NCBI RefSeq assembly: GCF_900105515.1
Contig: NZ_FNSY01000001.1
Location: 2,542,001 to 2,606,000, forward strand
Reading direction: 5' to 3'
DNA: 64,000 nucleotides
Source: Streptomyces sp. 2131.1
GTDB taxonomy: Bacteria; Actinomycetota; Actinomycetes; Streptomycetales; Streptomycetaceae
Positions 8,816 through 17,880 of this stretch are shown one piece after another. Every line of letters begins with the position of its first letter. Position 1 is the stretch's first letter. The notes beneath the pieces are model-generated. The model saw nothing but the letters and a program-made list of their open reading frames with translations, had not been told where the DNA came from and did no database searches. A program made the position numbers and the translations under genes.

Positions 8816-9511
8816 ATGACTGCTGCCGCTGCCGCACCCGACAACGCCGGCCCCCGCGCGACCACACCCGACGCCCCGCTGAAGCCCCTGATGCGCGGCT
8901 GGCTGCACGCCGGCATGTTCCCCGCCGTGGTCATCGCGGGCATCGTGCTCGTCGCCCTCTCGGACAGCACCCGGGGCCGGATCGCCTGTTCGATCTACGT
9001 CCTGACCGCGTGCCTGCTCTTCGGCGTGAGCGCGGTCTACCACCGGGGTACGTGGGGGCCGCGCGGCGAAGCCGTCCTGCGCAGGCTCGACCACGCCAAC
9101 ATCTTCCTGATCATCGCGGGCACCTACACGCCGCTCACCCTGCTCCTGCTCCCCGAGTCCACCGGCACCCCGCTGCTTTGGGCGGTGTGGACGGCGGCGC
9201 TCGCGGGCATAGCCTTCCGGGTCTTCTGGGTCGGCGCCCCACGCTGGCTGTACACCCCCTGCTACATCGCGATGGGCTGGGCGGCGGTCTTCTTCCTGCC
9301 CGACTTCATGCGGACCGGCGGGATCGCCGTGCTGGTGCTGGTCGTCGTCGGCGGCGTGCTCTACAGCGCGGGCGGCGTCATCTACGGCATCAAGCGGCCG
9401 AACCCGTCGCCGCGCTGGTTCGGCTTCCACGAGGTCTTCCACTCGCTGACGCTGGCCGCCTTCGTGGTGCACTACATCGGCATCTCGCTGGTGGCGTACA
9501 ACCACAGCTGA
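8816..9511 (+). CDS. trhA: Hemolysin III / PAQR-family membrane protein
   Basis: A 231-residue integral membrane protein of the hemolysin III (PAQR) family with seven hydrophobic helices. Conserved family residues are present: YHRGTW early, RLDHANIFLIIAGTYTPL in the middle, and GFHEVFHSLTLAAFVVHYI at the C-terminus. The last carries the His residues that bind zinc in PAQR proteins. Bacterial members are linked to membrane-energy or lipid homeostasis rather than proven haemolysis. The ATG at 8816 is chosen because a -10 hexamer lies six bases upstream; the longer frame to 8633 would run through the promoter. A TetR regulator gene follows 32 bases downstream. Confidence 0.9.
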   Translation: MTAAAAAPDNAGPRATTPDAPLKPLMRGWLHAGMFPAVVIAGIVLVALSDSTRGRIACSIYVLTACLLFGVSAVYHRGTWGPRGEAVLRRLDHANIFLIIAGTYTPLTLLLLPESTGTPLLWAVWTAALAGIAFRVFWVGAPRWLYTPCYIAMGWAAVFFLPDFMRTGGIAVLVLVVVGGVLYSAGGVIYGIKRPNPSPRWFGFHEVFHSLTLAAFVVHYIGISLVAYNHS

Positions 9512-9543
9512 CGCGGCCGCGACATGTGCCCGACAATGGGCCC

Positions 9544-10164
9544 ATGGCCGCCACCTCCCGTCCCCTCTCCCCCGGCGCGCAGCCGATGGGCTTGCGCGAG
9601 CGCAAGAAGCTCAAGACCCGGACGGCGATCCGGGAGGCGACACACCGCCTCCTCGAGGCGCGGGGTTACGAGGCCACGACGATCGAGCAGATCGCGGAGG
9701 CGGCCGAGGTCTCGCCGAGCACGGTGTTCCGGTACTTCGCGTCGAAGGAGGACATCGTCCTCACCGACGAGCACGACCCGGTCATGGAGGCCCTGCTCCG
9801 CGGCCGCCCGGCGGGCGAACCGCCGCTGGAGTCGGTACGCGTCGTGATGCGGGAGGCGCTGACCACGTTTCTCGCCACGGACGACGGGGACCTGCGCCGG
9901 CGCACCCGGCTGATGGTCGAGGTCCCCGCCGTCCGCGCCCGGATGACGGAGACGATGTCGGACACGGCACGGGACCTGGCCCGGGTCCTCGCCGACCGCA
10001 CCGGCCGCGCCCCGGACGACCTGCGCGTCCGGGTCTTCGTCGCGGCGGTCCTGGGCGCCCTCCGCGAGGCCACGCTGCACTGGGCGGAGCACGGCCAGGA
10101 GGGCGACCTCCTGACCCGGGTGAACGAGGCGCTGGACGCGCTGGAGGGCGGGTTGCGGCTCTGA
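9544..10164 (+). CDS. TetR-family transcriptional regulator
   Basis: A 206-residue TetR-type repressor. The N-terminal helix-turn-helix reads TRTAIREATHRLLEARGYEATT then IEQIAEAAEVSPSTVFRYFASKEDIV, a textbook match. The all-helical C-terminal ligand domain has no recognisable specificity. ATG 9544 has a GACAAT hexamer six bases upstream and no ribosome binding site, so it may be leaderless. It lies just downstream of trhA in the same direction and may control the palindromic site at 8785-8806. Ligand unknown. Confidence 0.9.
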   Translation: MAATSRPLSPGAQPMGLRERKKLKTRTAIREATHRLLEARGYEATTIEQIAEAAEVSPSTVFRYFASKEDIVLTDEHDPVMEALLRGRPAGEPPLESVRVVMREALTTFLATDDGDLRRRTRLMVEVPAVRARMTETMSDTARDLARVLADRTGRAPDDLRVRVFVAAVLGALREATLHWAEHGQEGDLLTRVNEALDALEGGLRL

Positions 10165-10225
10165 GGGGCCGGGCCGGGCCCTGCCCCCGGGCCTGTCGGG
10201 CGACCCGGTCACCCCGGTCAGAGAG

Positions 10226-12298
10226 TCAGACCGCCCCGCCCAGCGCCCGGGCCAGCGCCTCCGGGTCCGTCGTCGGCGCCTCGCAGACGAAGTGGCGGCA
10301 GACGTACGCGGTCGGCGCGCCGTCCGCCGACGGCCGGTCCGCCAGCAGCGGGAACTCCGCGCCGCCCGACTCCCCCGCCGCGACCACCGCGCCGGGCGCC
10401 CGCCCCAGAAGCGCCGTCCGGTGCAGCTCGCCGCCGACCGGACCGGCGACGGCCACCTCGCGCGGGCCGTCGAGCAGCGCCTCGGCCACCGCGAGCCCCC
10501 AGCCGATGAAGCGCGGCGCGCGCGGGCCCAGCGCCTTCACGACGCCCAGCGCCTCCTCGGCGGCGGTGCGGTGGGGCTCGGAGCCGGTGTGCGCGGCGTA
10601 CGAGAGGAGCGCCCCCGCGGCGGCCGTCCAGCCGGCCGGGGTCGCGCTGTCGGTGGGGTCCTGGGGGCGCCGGATCAGCTGCTCGGCGTCGTCCGCGGTG
10701 TCGTACAGCTGGCCGCCCTCGCCCCGGAAGTGCTGGAGCACGATGTCGAGCAGGAACCCGGCGAACTCCAGCCAGGCGCCCTCCCCGGTGACCGCGGCCA
10801 GCGCGAGGAAGCCCTCCGCGACGTCCCCGTAGTCCTCCAGCACCCCGGCGTGCTCACCGGCGCGCCCGTCCTTGGACGTGCGGACCAGCCGGGCGACGGG
10901 GCCCATGTGCACCCGCACCAGCAGGTCGGCGGCCTCGGTGGCGCGCTCGACGAGGTCGGGCCGGTCGAAGTAGGCGCCCGCCTCCGCGAGGGCGGCGATG
11001 GCCAGCCCGTTCCAGGCGGCGACGATCTTGTCGTCCCGCCCGGGGCGCGGCCGCGCCTCACGGGCGGCGAGCAGCCGCTCGCGTACGCCGGCGGCGCGGG
11101 GGGCGTCGGGGCCGCCGGACCGGCCGGGTTCGCCGGACTCGCCGGTTTCACCGGATTCGCCGGGTTCGCCGGGTTCGCCCGGAAGCTGGAGCACCGAGGA
11201 TCCCTCCTCGAAGGTGCCCTCCTCGGTCACCCCGAAGTACGCGGCGGCGAACGCGGCGTCCTCCTCGCCCAGCACCTCGCGCAGCTGCGCCGGCGTCCAC
11301 ACGTAGTACGCGCCCTCGACGTGCCGCCCGGCCGCGTCCTCGCTGTCGGCGTCCAGCGCGGAGGCGAACCCGCCCTCGGGCGTGCGCAGCTCGCGCACCA
11401 TGAAGTCGGCGGTCTCCAGGGCGACCCGCCGGGCGAGTTCGGACCCGGTTGACCTCCACAGGTGCGCGTACACGCGGCAGAGCAGCGCGTTGTCGTACAG
11501 CATCTTCTCGAAGTGCGGCACGACCCAGTCGCGGTCCACGGAGTACCGGGCGAATCCGCCGCCGAGCTGGTCGTAGATCCCGCCCCGGGCCATCGCCTCG
11601 CAGGTGTCGGCGGCCATCTGAAGGGCACCGTCCGCCCCGGTGCGGGCGTGGTGCCGCAGCAGGAACTCCAGCGCCATGGACGGCGGGAACTTCGGCGCCC
11701 CGCCGAACCCGCCGCGCTTCTCGTCGTACTCCCGGGTCAGCCCCAGCAGCGCCTGCGCGAGCTCCGCCTCCCCGGGCGACCCTTCGCCGCCGTGCGCGAG
11801 GCTGCGCTCGGACAGGTCCCGCACGATCCGCCCGGCCACCTCGCCGACCTCGTCGCGCCGCCCGGTCCAGGCCGCGGTGACCCCCTCGAGCACCTGCCGG
11901 AACGACGGCATGCCGTGCCGGGACTCGGGCGGGAAGTAGGTCCCGAAGTAGAACGGCTCCGCGTCGGCGGTGAGGAACACGGTCATCGGCCACCCGCCCT
12001 GCCCGGTCGCCGCCTGCACCGCCTCCATGTACACGGCATCCACATCGGGCCGCTCCTCGCGGTCCACCTTCACGGACACGAAGTGCTCGTTCATGTACGC
12101 GGCGGTCGCCTCGTCCTCGAACGACTCGTGCGCCATGACGTGACACCAGTGGCACGAGGAGTACCCGACACTGAGCAGCACGGGCACGTCCCGCCGCCGC
12201 GCCTCTTCGAACGCCTCGGGCGACCAGGGCCACCAGTCGACCGGATTGTCAGCATGCTGAAGCAGATACGGCGAGGTCACACCAGCCAACCGGTTCAT
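10226..12298 (-). CDS. DUF255 thioredoxin-domain protein (YyaL/SPATA20 family)
   Basis: A 690-residue cytosolic protein of the YyaL/SSP411 family. The N-terminal thioredoxin-like DUF255 domain starts [22 protein letters not shown] and carries a CHWC redox motif at C49-C52 in [16 protein letters not shown]. An alpha/alpha-barrel like that of N-acylglucosamine epimerases fills the remainder ([31 protein letters not shown]). Family function is unsettled. An unusual collagen-like run of Gly-X-X triplets is inserted at about residues 373-395, inside the barrel. A GAGAGG site precedes ATG 12298. Single gene. Confidence 0.88.
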   Translation of the reverse strand: MNRLAGVTSPYLLQHADNPVDWWPWSPEAFEEARRRDVPVLLSVGYSSCHWCHVMAHESFEDEATAAYMNEHFVSVKVDREERPDVDAVYMEAVQAATGQGGWPMTVFLTADAEPFYFGTYFPPESRHGMPSFRQVLEGVTAAWTGRRDEVGEVAGRIVRDLSERSLAHGGEGSPGEAELAQALLGLTREYDEKRGGFGGAPKFPPSMALEFLLRHHARTGADGALQMAADTCEAMARGGIYDQLGGGFARYSVDRDWVVPHFEKMLYDNALLCRVYAHLWRSTGSELARRVALETADFMVRELRTPEGGFASALDADSEDAAGRHVEGAYYVWTPAQLREVLGEEDAAFAAAYFGVTEEGTFEEGSSVLQLPGEPGEPGESGETGESGEPGRSGGPDAPRAAGVRERLLAAREARPRPGRDDKIVAAWNGLAIAALAEAGAYFDRPDLVERATEAADLLVRVHMGPVARLVRTSKDGRAGEHAGVLEDYGDVAEGFLALAAVTGEGAWLEFAGFLLDIVLQHFRGEGGQLYDTADDAEQLIRRPQDPTDSATPAGWTAAAGALLSYAAHTGSEPHRTAAEEALGVVKALGPRAPRFIGWGLAVAEALLDGPREVAVAGPVGGELHRTALLGRAPGAVVAAGESGGAEFPLLADRPSADGAPTAYVCRHFVCEAPTTDPEALARALGGAV
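11110..11181 (-). repeat. 9-bp tandem repeats encoding Gly-Glu-Pro/Ser triplets
   Basis: Degenerate repeats of a unit like TTCGCCGGG lie in frame inside the DUF255 gene. They encode about eight consecutive G-E-P, G-E-S, G-E-T or G-R-S triplets. Such runs vary in copy number by slippage. Confidence 0.8.
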
Positions 12299-12373
12299 AC
12301 GGGCCAGCCTCTCACAGTGCCCCGCACCGGCATGGGGACCTCGCGGAGGCGGCCTTCCCGGACCACAGGACAG

Positions 12374-12396
12374 TAGGCTGAGGCGGAACTGTTCCG
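12374..12396 (+). promoter_or_regulatory. Possible promoter/operator of the Uma2 gene
   Basis: TAGGCT (12374-12379) is a plausible -10. It is followed at once by a perfect small palindrome, CGGAAC-T-GTTCCG (12384-12396), where a repressor could bind. Confidence 0.35.
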
Positions 12397-12417
12397 GCTC
12401 CTCGAAGGAGGTACACC

Positions 12418-12984
12418 GTGACTGCCGAGATGGTGGCGCCCGAGTGGATGCACACGCAGATCAGCGCGGAGCAGTACGACTCCTGGTCCGAGGAGCAGTG
12501 CGCCGGCATCGAGATCGTGGACGGGATGGTCGTCGTGAGCCCGAGCGCCTCCAAGCGCCACAACCGGCTGGCCCGCTTCCTGGCCAACGCTCTGGACGCC
12601 GCCGCGGGCCCGGACTGGAACGCCGACACGGACTTCGACGTCCGCCTGCAGGACGTCCCCCTCACCAACCGCCGCCCGGACGTCACGGTGTACCGGGCTG
12701 ACACCATCGACCTCACACCGACTCGCCCCGAACACGTCCTCCTGGTCGTCGAGGTCGTGTCACCCGGTTCGGAAACCACGGACAGGGTCGTGAAGGTCGA
12801 CCAGTACGCCAAGGCGGGCATCCCGTTCTACTGGCGCATCGAACAGGCCGCGACCGGTGTCCCGATCATCTACACGTACGTTCTCGACCCCGCCGCCAAC
12901 GCCTACAGGGACGGTGAGATGTTCACGGGCACGGTAAGGGCCAACGCGCCCTTCTCCGTCACGGTCGACCTCGGAGTCTTGTAA
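12418..12984 (+). CDS. Uma2-family putative endonuclease (DUF820)
   Basis: A 188-residue protein of the Uma2 family, which has a PD-(D/E)XK nuclease-like fold. The core residues are visible: RRPDVTVYR (Asp of the PD motif) and [34 protein letters not shown], which supplies the E-x-x-S and K residues of the active-site pattern. The GTG start at 12418 follows AAGGAGG by seven bases. Uma2 genes are abundant in Streptomyces and cyanobacteria; their biological role is unproven, though nuclease or mobile-element links are suggested. It begins the accessory block that runs to 18414. Confidence 0.88.
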   Translation: MTAEMVAPEWMHTQISAEQYDSWSEEQCAGIEIVDGMVVVSPSASKRHNRLARFLANALDAAAGPDWNADTDFDVRLQDVPLTNRRPDVTVYRADTIDLTPTRPEHVLLVVEVVSPGSETTDRVVKVDQYAKAGIPFYWRIEQAATGVPIIYTYVLDPAANAYRDGEMFTGTVRANAPFSVTVDLGVL

Positions 12985-13019
12985 GGAAGCGAGAAGCCGC
13001 TCGCCTGACCGCCACGCTC

Positions 13020-13787
13020 CTAGGAAGGCAGGCCCTGTTCGGCTGGTCGACGCCACCATTCGGTGGACTTGAAGCAGCCCATGAGCCAGTGGGCTTCGGC
13101 ACTGTCAAGGATGACAGCCCCGATCGACGGAACGACATCGAGGCGAAGCGTTCGCTCCTGGATGCGCACAGGCTCCCAGTCGAGGTCGTGATGCAGCAGC
13201 ATCGCAAACGGCTCACCACGCTTTTGCCAGAAGACCATAGGCTCACCACACTCGTTAACAAACGGTTTGACGATGTCGCCCGGATCGAACTCGACGTCCG
13301 CCATGTCCGCCCACCTGCCAACACCCTCGCGCTCGCGAGCCAGGTAGTTTCGCATTCTCACGAGGAATGCCTCGAAGGTTGAATCATCCAGAACGGACTC
13401 CCGTCGAACGACAACGGAGTTCAGTACCTTGCGCAGCGCTTCGGCTCGGCGGAGCTGACGAGTCGCGTTGGCCCAGAAGAGGCCGCCCCGCTCAGGATCA
13501 TGAACGACGCAGAGCACCGGCAGGCCGGCCTCTCGCCAGTTGTCTCCGTGATCCCCGACCTTGACCCGATACCCCCGTCGAGTGCGCGTCGAGACCCCGC
13601 CCTTGACCTGCACGGCCAGAGAGTCCGCCGTTCGTTGTCCGTCTTGGACGAAGGTTACGTGCAGATCCTCCCCGTGGTCGTTCGCTCCATCAATCTCCTG
13701 CACGATGTGGCCGTTCCGCTCCAACAACGAACGCACCTCATTCACGGCCATGCGTCCGACACGCCGAGTCTCAGGAACCCTAGGCAT
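13020..13787 (-). CDS. DUF4365-domain protein
   Basis: A 255-residue protein whose N-terminal half matches the DUF4365 pattern: an opening helix (MAVNEVRSLLERNG), IDGANDHGEDLHVTFV, LAVQVKGG, and VLCVVHDPERGGLFWANAT. The D-x-G-x-D and Q-V-K-G-G residues resemble a PD-(D/E)XK-like nuclease core, as predicted for this family. DUF4365 occurs often near defence genes. The C-terminal 100 residues are not recognised. GGGGGAGAA precedes ATG 13787. By eye the gene has lower GC than its neighbours, consistent with transfer. It diverges from the NrtR-led operon and converges on the Uma2 gene. Confidence 0.72.
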   Translation of the reverse strand: MPRVPETRRVGRMAVNEVRSLLERNGHIVQEIDGANDHGEDLHVTFVQDGQRTADSLAVQVKGGVSTRTRRGYRVKVGDHGDNWREAGLPVLCVVHDPERGGLFWANATRQLRRAEALRKVLNSVVVRRESVLDDSTFEAFLVRMRNYLAREREGVGRWADMADVEFDPGDIVKPFVNECGEPMVFWQKRGEPFAMLLHHDLDWEPVRIQERTLRLDVVPSIGAVILDSAEAHWLMGCFKSTEWWRRPAEQGLPS

Positions 13788-13934
13788 TTCTCCCCCTCTT
13801 GATCCATTCGCTCAAGGCTAGAGCAGTACACCGACACGCAGGCCAAACTTCCGCCCGACCGCACAGCAGGCAAAGCTTCGTAGCTCGTGGAGCAGGGCTG
13901 CAGGCCGCCTCCACCACCCTCCTTCTTGTGCATG

Positions 13935-13957
13935 TGACAGTAACTGCTGTACCGTCA
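13935..13957 (+). promoter_or_regulatory. Palindromic operator overlapping promoter of the NrtR-led operon
   Basis: TGACAGTA (13935-13942), seven bases, then TACCGTCA (13950-13957) form an inverted repeat matching at 7 of 8 positions. The right arm contains TACCGT (13950-13955), a -10 hexamer ending seven bases before ATG 13963. TTGTGC (13926-13931) at 18 bp spacing is a possible -35. The position suggests autoregulation by the Nudix-related regulator encoded first (inference). Confidence 0.6.
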
Positions 13958-13962
13958 GGGCC

Positions 13963-14706
13963 ATGCCCGATGACGCCTGGTCACCCCCCTCTGTACTACT
14001 GACAGTCGATCTCGTGATCCTGACGCTGCGGGATGGCCGCCTGCACATCCTCCTGGTAGAGCGGGGCGAGGCTCCCTTCCAGGGCATGTCCGCCCTGCCC
14101 GGAGGATTCCTGAACCACGGCGGTGAGGAGATCCTGGATGCGGCGCACCGAGAACTGAGCGAGGAAACGGCTTTGGCGTCCAGCTGGGTGCACCTCGAAG
14201 AGCTGGGCGTATACGGGGAATCGGGCCGCGATCCCCGGGGCCGAGTCGTTTCCGTGGCGCACTTGGCGATCGCGCCTGGGCTGCCCGACCCGGTCGCGGG
14301 GACTGATGCCTTCGATGCTGCGTGGATTCCCGCGAACGCCGTGCTGTCCGGGGAGGTTGAACTCGCCTTCGATCATCGTCGAATCGCGAGGGACGGTATT
14401 GAACACGCCCGCACCAAGCTTGAGTTCTCGTCTCTGGCCACGGCCTTCTGCGGAACGGAATTCACCATCGCGGAGCTACAGCATGTGTACGAGGCGGTCT
14501 GGGGCACCTCACTCGACACTCGCAATTTCTACCGGAAGGTACAAGCCGCGAAGGGATTCATCATCCCCGCTGGCACGGACCGCAGGAGGACCGGCGGACG
14601 GCCTGCGCGTCTGTATCGGGCCGGCCCGAAGACCATCCTGTTCCCACCGCTGATCCGCCCCACGATGTCCGCAACGGAAGAGAACACAAGAGGGGAAGAG
14701 GAATAG
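13963..14706 (+). CDS. NrtR-type Nudix-related transcriptional regulator
   Basis: A 247-residue two-domain protein. Residues 10-145 form a Nudix fold with SALPGGFLNHGGEEILDAAHRELSEETAL. Compared with the canonical Nudix box it has one extra residue before the first Glu, and Ala in place of the late Gly, so catalysis may be lost. Residues 155-230 form the winged helix typical of NrtR regulators (FTIAELQHVYEAVWG, LDTRNFYRKV, GRPARLYR). NrtR proteins sense ADP-ribose or related NAD metabolites and repress their own operons. It is the first gene of a four-gene operon; its TAG stop abuts the next ATG. Leaderless start predicted at 13963. Confidence 0.85.
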   Translation: MPDDAWSPPSVLLTVDLVILTLRDGRLHILLVERGEAPFQGMSALPGGFLNHGGEEILDAAHRELSEETALASSWVHLEELGVYGESGRDPRGRVVSVAHLAIAPGLPDPVAGTDAFDAAWIPANAVLSGEVELAFDHRRIARDGIEHARTKLEFSSLATAFCGTEFTIAELQHVYEAVWGTSLDTRNFYRKVQAAKGFIIPAGTDRRRTGGRPARLYRAGPKTILFPPLIRPTMSATEENTRGEEE

Positions 14707-15870
14707 ATGTCGAAAGGCCCGGTGGTGATCCTCACCGCTCTCAATCTCGAGTATCAGGCCGTACGTCAGAAGCTGGTGAGTCCGCAGATGCACCGCCATG
14801 AGCGTGGTACCCGATTCGAAGTGGGGACCGTAAAGGGCGCGTCATGCCGTGTCGCGCTCGGCCTGACGAGCAAGGGGAATAATTCCGCCGCGGTGATCGC
14901 CGAACGCGCGATTCAAGAGTTCTCGCCGTCGGCCGTGCTGTTCGTAGGGGTTGCCGGCGCTTTATGGGACGCCACCAGGCTGGGTGACGTCGTCATGGCG
15001 TCGCACGTGTACGCCTACCATGGCGGGACCAGCGAGGATGACGGTCTCAAGGCGCGCCCGCGGGTGTGGGAAGCACCGCACGGCATCAGTCAACTCGCTT
15101 CCCACCTGGCCCGCTTGGATGACTGGGCGGATTCCAACTCGGGTCACGAGGATGCGCCGAAGGTGCGCTTCGGGGCGGTCGCCGCCGGCGAGATCGTCCA
15201 GAACTCGAGGATCTCGACCGAGGCGAAGTGGATCCGGCAGCACTACAACGATGCCCTCGCCATCGAGATGGAGGCTGCCGGTGTGGCGCAGGCCGGCCAT
15301 CTCAACGGGGCGCCTGTAGCCATCATCCGGGGAATCAGCGACCGAGCAGACGGCACGAAGAACAGCACAGACGACCGCAACTGGCAGCCGCAGGCCGCTG
15401 CGAACGCTGCGGCGTTCGCCATCCGTCTGGCGGTGGAACTGGTAGCGGAAGAGGAAGAGACCACCCGCCCCCGGGACAGCAGGGCGCATTCGGCCCACCT
15501 GCCTGGCCGACACGTCAACAACACCGCTCACAACAGTACCGTCGGCATCATGGCCGGCGCGGTCACGGGCAGCAGCGTTCACATGAGCACGGCTCCACAG
15601 GAGTCCCGCCCGATGGACCTGATCGCGGCACTCAATGGATTCCGCGCAACTTTGGGGCAGCACCACACTGAAGGCGCCATCGACGAGGACACCCATCGGG
15701 AGGCGCTGGTCGACCTGGACTCCGCGCTCAGGTCAGCCGGGGAAAACACCCCTGATTCGTCGAAGAGGGCGGCCATGGCGCTCAAAAGACTTCGCGGACT
15801 GGTCGCCGAGTGCCCAGCACTGATGGCCGAGCTGGCCCCTTTGATCGCAGCAGCCGGTGACCGGGCATGA
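14707..15870 (+). CDS. MTA/SAH nucleosidase (PNP)-family protein with C-terminal signalling motif
   Basis: 387 residues. Residues 5-245 form a PNP/UDP phosphorylase-superfamily nucleosidase domain. All expected active-site residues are visible: E15 in TALNLEYQAV, E187/E189 in AIEMEAAG, and D212 in IIRGISDRAD. Residues 276-293 (NSTVGIMAGAVTGSSV...) form a Gly/Val-rich beta motif also found in the next protein. Residues 300-384 are a helical domain. In known conflict systems this fold acts as an effector cleaving ATP or other adenine nucleotides; a housekeeping MTA/SAH nucleosidase would lack the C-terminal 140 residues. Its stop overlaps the next start (ATGA). Substrate unproven. Confidence 0.82.
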   Translation: MSKGPVVILTALNLEYQAVRQKLVSPQMHRHERGTRFEVGTVKGASCRVALGLTSKGNNSAAVIAERAIQEFSPSAVLFVGVAGALWDATRLGDVVMASHVYAYHGGTSEDDGLKARPRVWEAPHGISQLASHLARLDDWADSNSGHEDAPKVRFGAVAAGEIVQNSRISTEAKWIRQHYNDALAIEMEAAGVAQAGHLNGAPVAIIRGISDRADGTKNSTDDRNWQPQAAANAAAFAIRLAVELVAEEEETTRPRDSRAHSAHLPGRHVNNTAHNSTVGIMAGAVTGSSVHMSTAPQESRPMDLIAALNGFRATLGQHHTEGAIDEDTHREALVDLDSALRSAGENTPDSSKRAAMALKRLRGLVAECPALMAELAPLIAAAGDRA

Positions 15871-17855
15871 GCGACAGCGACGGTGCCACGTACGGCTCGG
15901 CCGCGTACGACTCCACCATCGGGATCCAGGCGGGGACCGTACACAACTCCAACGTCTACTTCGTCCACCCGGATGCTTCGCCGCAGGAGAAGTACAGGGT
16001 GGGCGTGCGGCTTCTGGAAGACGGCATTCCCGGCCGCGCCCGCGAAATGATCACTGACGCGATCGCCCACGGCTACACCAACGCCGAGGTTCGGTTCCAC
16101 TGGGTGCTCGCGGTGCTCAGCGCACGCACTTACCACGACCTCAGCACCGTAGAGATGCAACAGTTGCACCACGCCTCCGGGCTCGTGCGGGGCTATGCCG
16201 AAGACGAGTGGAAGGACGCCCTGCGCGTCACCTTCGACCTCTTGGCGGCACTCGGCACCGCGAGCGGCACGGCCGGACCTGTGCTCAAGCAACTGCAGGA
16301 CCTGCCGCCCCGGCAGCATGATGCGATCCTTCGCCACCTCGATCTCATGCTCACCGGAGGGCTGAAGGACGACCTGTGGGCGGAGACCCTCGAACGGGCC
16401 GGTGCGGAGCGCTTCGGCAACGACCGGGTCAAACGGGTCTGGGCCTACTTCGAGCCCCTTCCCATCGGGGCGCGTGCTGTGCTTCCCCGCATGGACACGG
16501 AGGCCGCCGCCGCAGCCCGGGCAGCCCTTCCCCTGCGGGTGGTCCTATTCGTAGTGAGCAGTGCGGTCCTCGGGGCCCTGGCGTGGATCGCACATCCGGT
16601 CCAAGCGGTCCTCGAGTCACTGGTGGCAGTCGGCGCGAGCCGCGTCGCGGCCCGGTACGGCGTCCAGTGGTGGGGCCGGCAATCCCGGCCTGCCCACTCG
16701 GCCGACGCCGGCGCCGTACCCCCGCGCGGACCCGCACCTGCCGGGGACGGATTCACCAAGCACGTGCACAGCAGATTCGATCACTACTTCAGCGTCCGTA
16801 CGCCCCACAGTTTCACCCCGGAAGCATGGCTCGCACACACCACTGAGGTCCGCAGCGATCTCGCCGCGGAGATCGCGGACCTCTACCGGGAAAGCCGGAT
16901 CAGTGTGGACCGGGTCACCTGGCTGATCCGGCACCTCGCCGAGGAGGCCCGTGACCGCCACAACGACGGCACTCTCTTCGACCGGCACCGTCAAGACCCG
17001 ACACCGGCCAGAACGAAGGTCCTGACCGTGGCGGCCCTGGTCGTTCTCGGCGCCGCGGCGCTGTCGGGGCTCAGCACTGCGGTCTCCGGCGCCGACGAGC
17101 CGGGGCCGCTGTGGGCGTTCCTGGCCTTGCTCGGTGCGGCCTGGTCGGGATACGAGGCCGCGCAGCTGTGGCTGCAGTTCCGGCGTGAGAGACACCGGGT
17201 TGCCCGGGAGGCTCGTAGGTACCAGGAAGAGCTGGCCGCGCGGCAGATGGCTTACCAGCGTTGGAAGGCATTCCTGGACGAGATCCGGCCCAGCGAGCTG
17301 GAGATGGAAACCTGGTTCACCTGCGACAAGACCTGGTTCGTCGACGAGGCGCTGCGACATCACCGGCTCACCTGGCGCGACCTGATCACACACACCATCC
17401 TGGTGGCCCCGGCGCGCCCCTACCGACGGGCCCGGGTCCAAGGCGGCCCATGGCGGTACTCGCACTACGTCATCCACCTGTTTCTGTTCACCCGGGACGG
17501 CATCCGCGAAATCAGCTCCGACCTCAAGTTCGCCGACTCGACGCGCAAGAACGAGCAGCGCAGCAATTACCGGTTCGACGCACTGTCCTCGGTGCAGGTG
17601 ACGGAGAACGCCGATGTCGGCTACGACCTGGAGCTCATCCTCACCAACGGGCCCGCCCGGAAGATCCGTGTCAAGGACGCCGATGCCCATCAACTCGCAC
17701 CTGACGAGAGTGCTCGGGAGATCTCCGAGATCAGTCTCAGCTCGGCCGGCTTCACCCATACCTTCCGCCTCCTTGAGGGGGTCGCGGCAGACGGGAAGGA
17801 CTGGATCGAGCGGCGAAACCCCGACAACCTGACGCCCTTCCAAGTCGCCGACTGA
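15867..17855 (+). CDS. Membrane protein with N-terminal RHIM-like motif and C-terminal beta domain
   Basis: 662 residues, not an annotated family I can name. Residues 15-33 (DSTIGIQAGTVHNSNVYF) repeat the motif of the preceding protein. Residues 38-200 are helical, repeat-like (QEKYRVGVRLLEDGIPGRAREM, AEVRFHWVLAVLSARTY). Transmembrane segments lie near 222-241, 384-405 and 414-436. A coiled coil spans 437-470, then comes a mixed alpha/beta domain (474-645) with WRYSHYVIHLFLF and NYRFDALSSVQV, which looks PH-like. No nucleotide-binding motif is seen. It is translationally coupled to the nucleosidase gene. I infer a membrane-bound partner or sensor of the nucleosidase. Confidence 0.7.
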   Translation: MSDSDGATYGSAAYDSTIGIQAGTVHNSNVYFVHPDASPQEKYRVGVRLLEDGIPGRAREMITDAIAHGYTNAEVRFHWVLAVLSARTYHDLSTVEMQQLHHASGLVRGYAEDEWKDALRVTFDLLAALGTASGTAGPVLKQLQDLPPRQHDAILRHLDLMLTGGLKDDLWAETLERAGAERFGNDRVKRVWAYFEPLPIGARAVLPRMDTEAAAAARAALPLRVVLFVVSSAVLGALAWIAHPVQAVLESLVAVGASRVAARYGVQWWGRQSRPAHSADAGAVPPRGPAPAGDGFTKHVHSRFDHYFSVRTPHSFTPEAWLAHTTEVRSDLAAEIADLYRESRISVDRVTWLIRHLAEEARDRHNDGTLFDRHRQDPTPARTKVLTVAALVVLGAAALSGLSTAVSGADEPGPLWAFLALLGAAWSGYEAAQLWLQFRRERHRVAREARRYQEELAARQMAYQRWKAFLDEIRPSELEMETWFTCDKTWFVDEALRHHRLTWRDLITHTILVAPARPYRRARVQGGPWRYSHYVIHLFLFTRDGIREISSDLKFADSTRKNEQRSNYRFDALSSVQVTENADVGYDLELILTNGPARKIRVKDADAHQLAPDESAREISEISLSSAGFTHTFRLLEGVAADGKDWIERRNPDNLTPFQVAD

Positions 17856-17880
17856 ACCCGGAATCGAGCAGAGGACAGCT

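Noticed and set aside
6813..8819. A 668-codon frame on the plus strand across pckG
   Set aside because: It is a GC-rich shadow of PEP carboxykinase, with His/Arg/Val/Leu-biased composition and no domains.
13799..13962. Small open frames between the DUF4365 gene and the NrtR-type gene
   Set aside because: They lack ribosome sites, overlap the promoter and palindrome, and show no recognisable motif.
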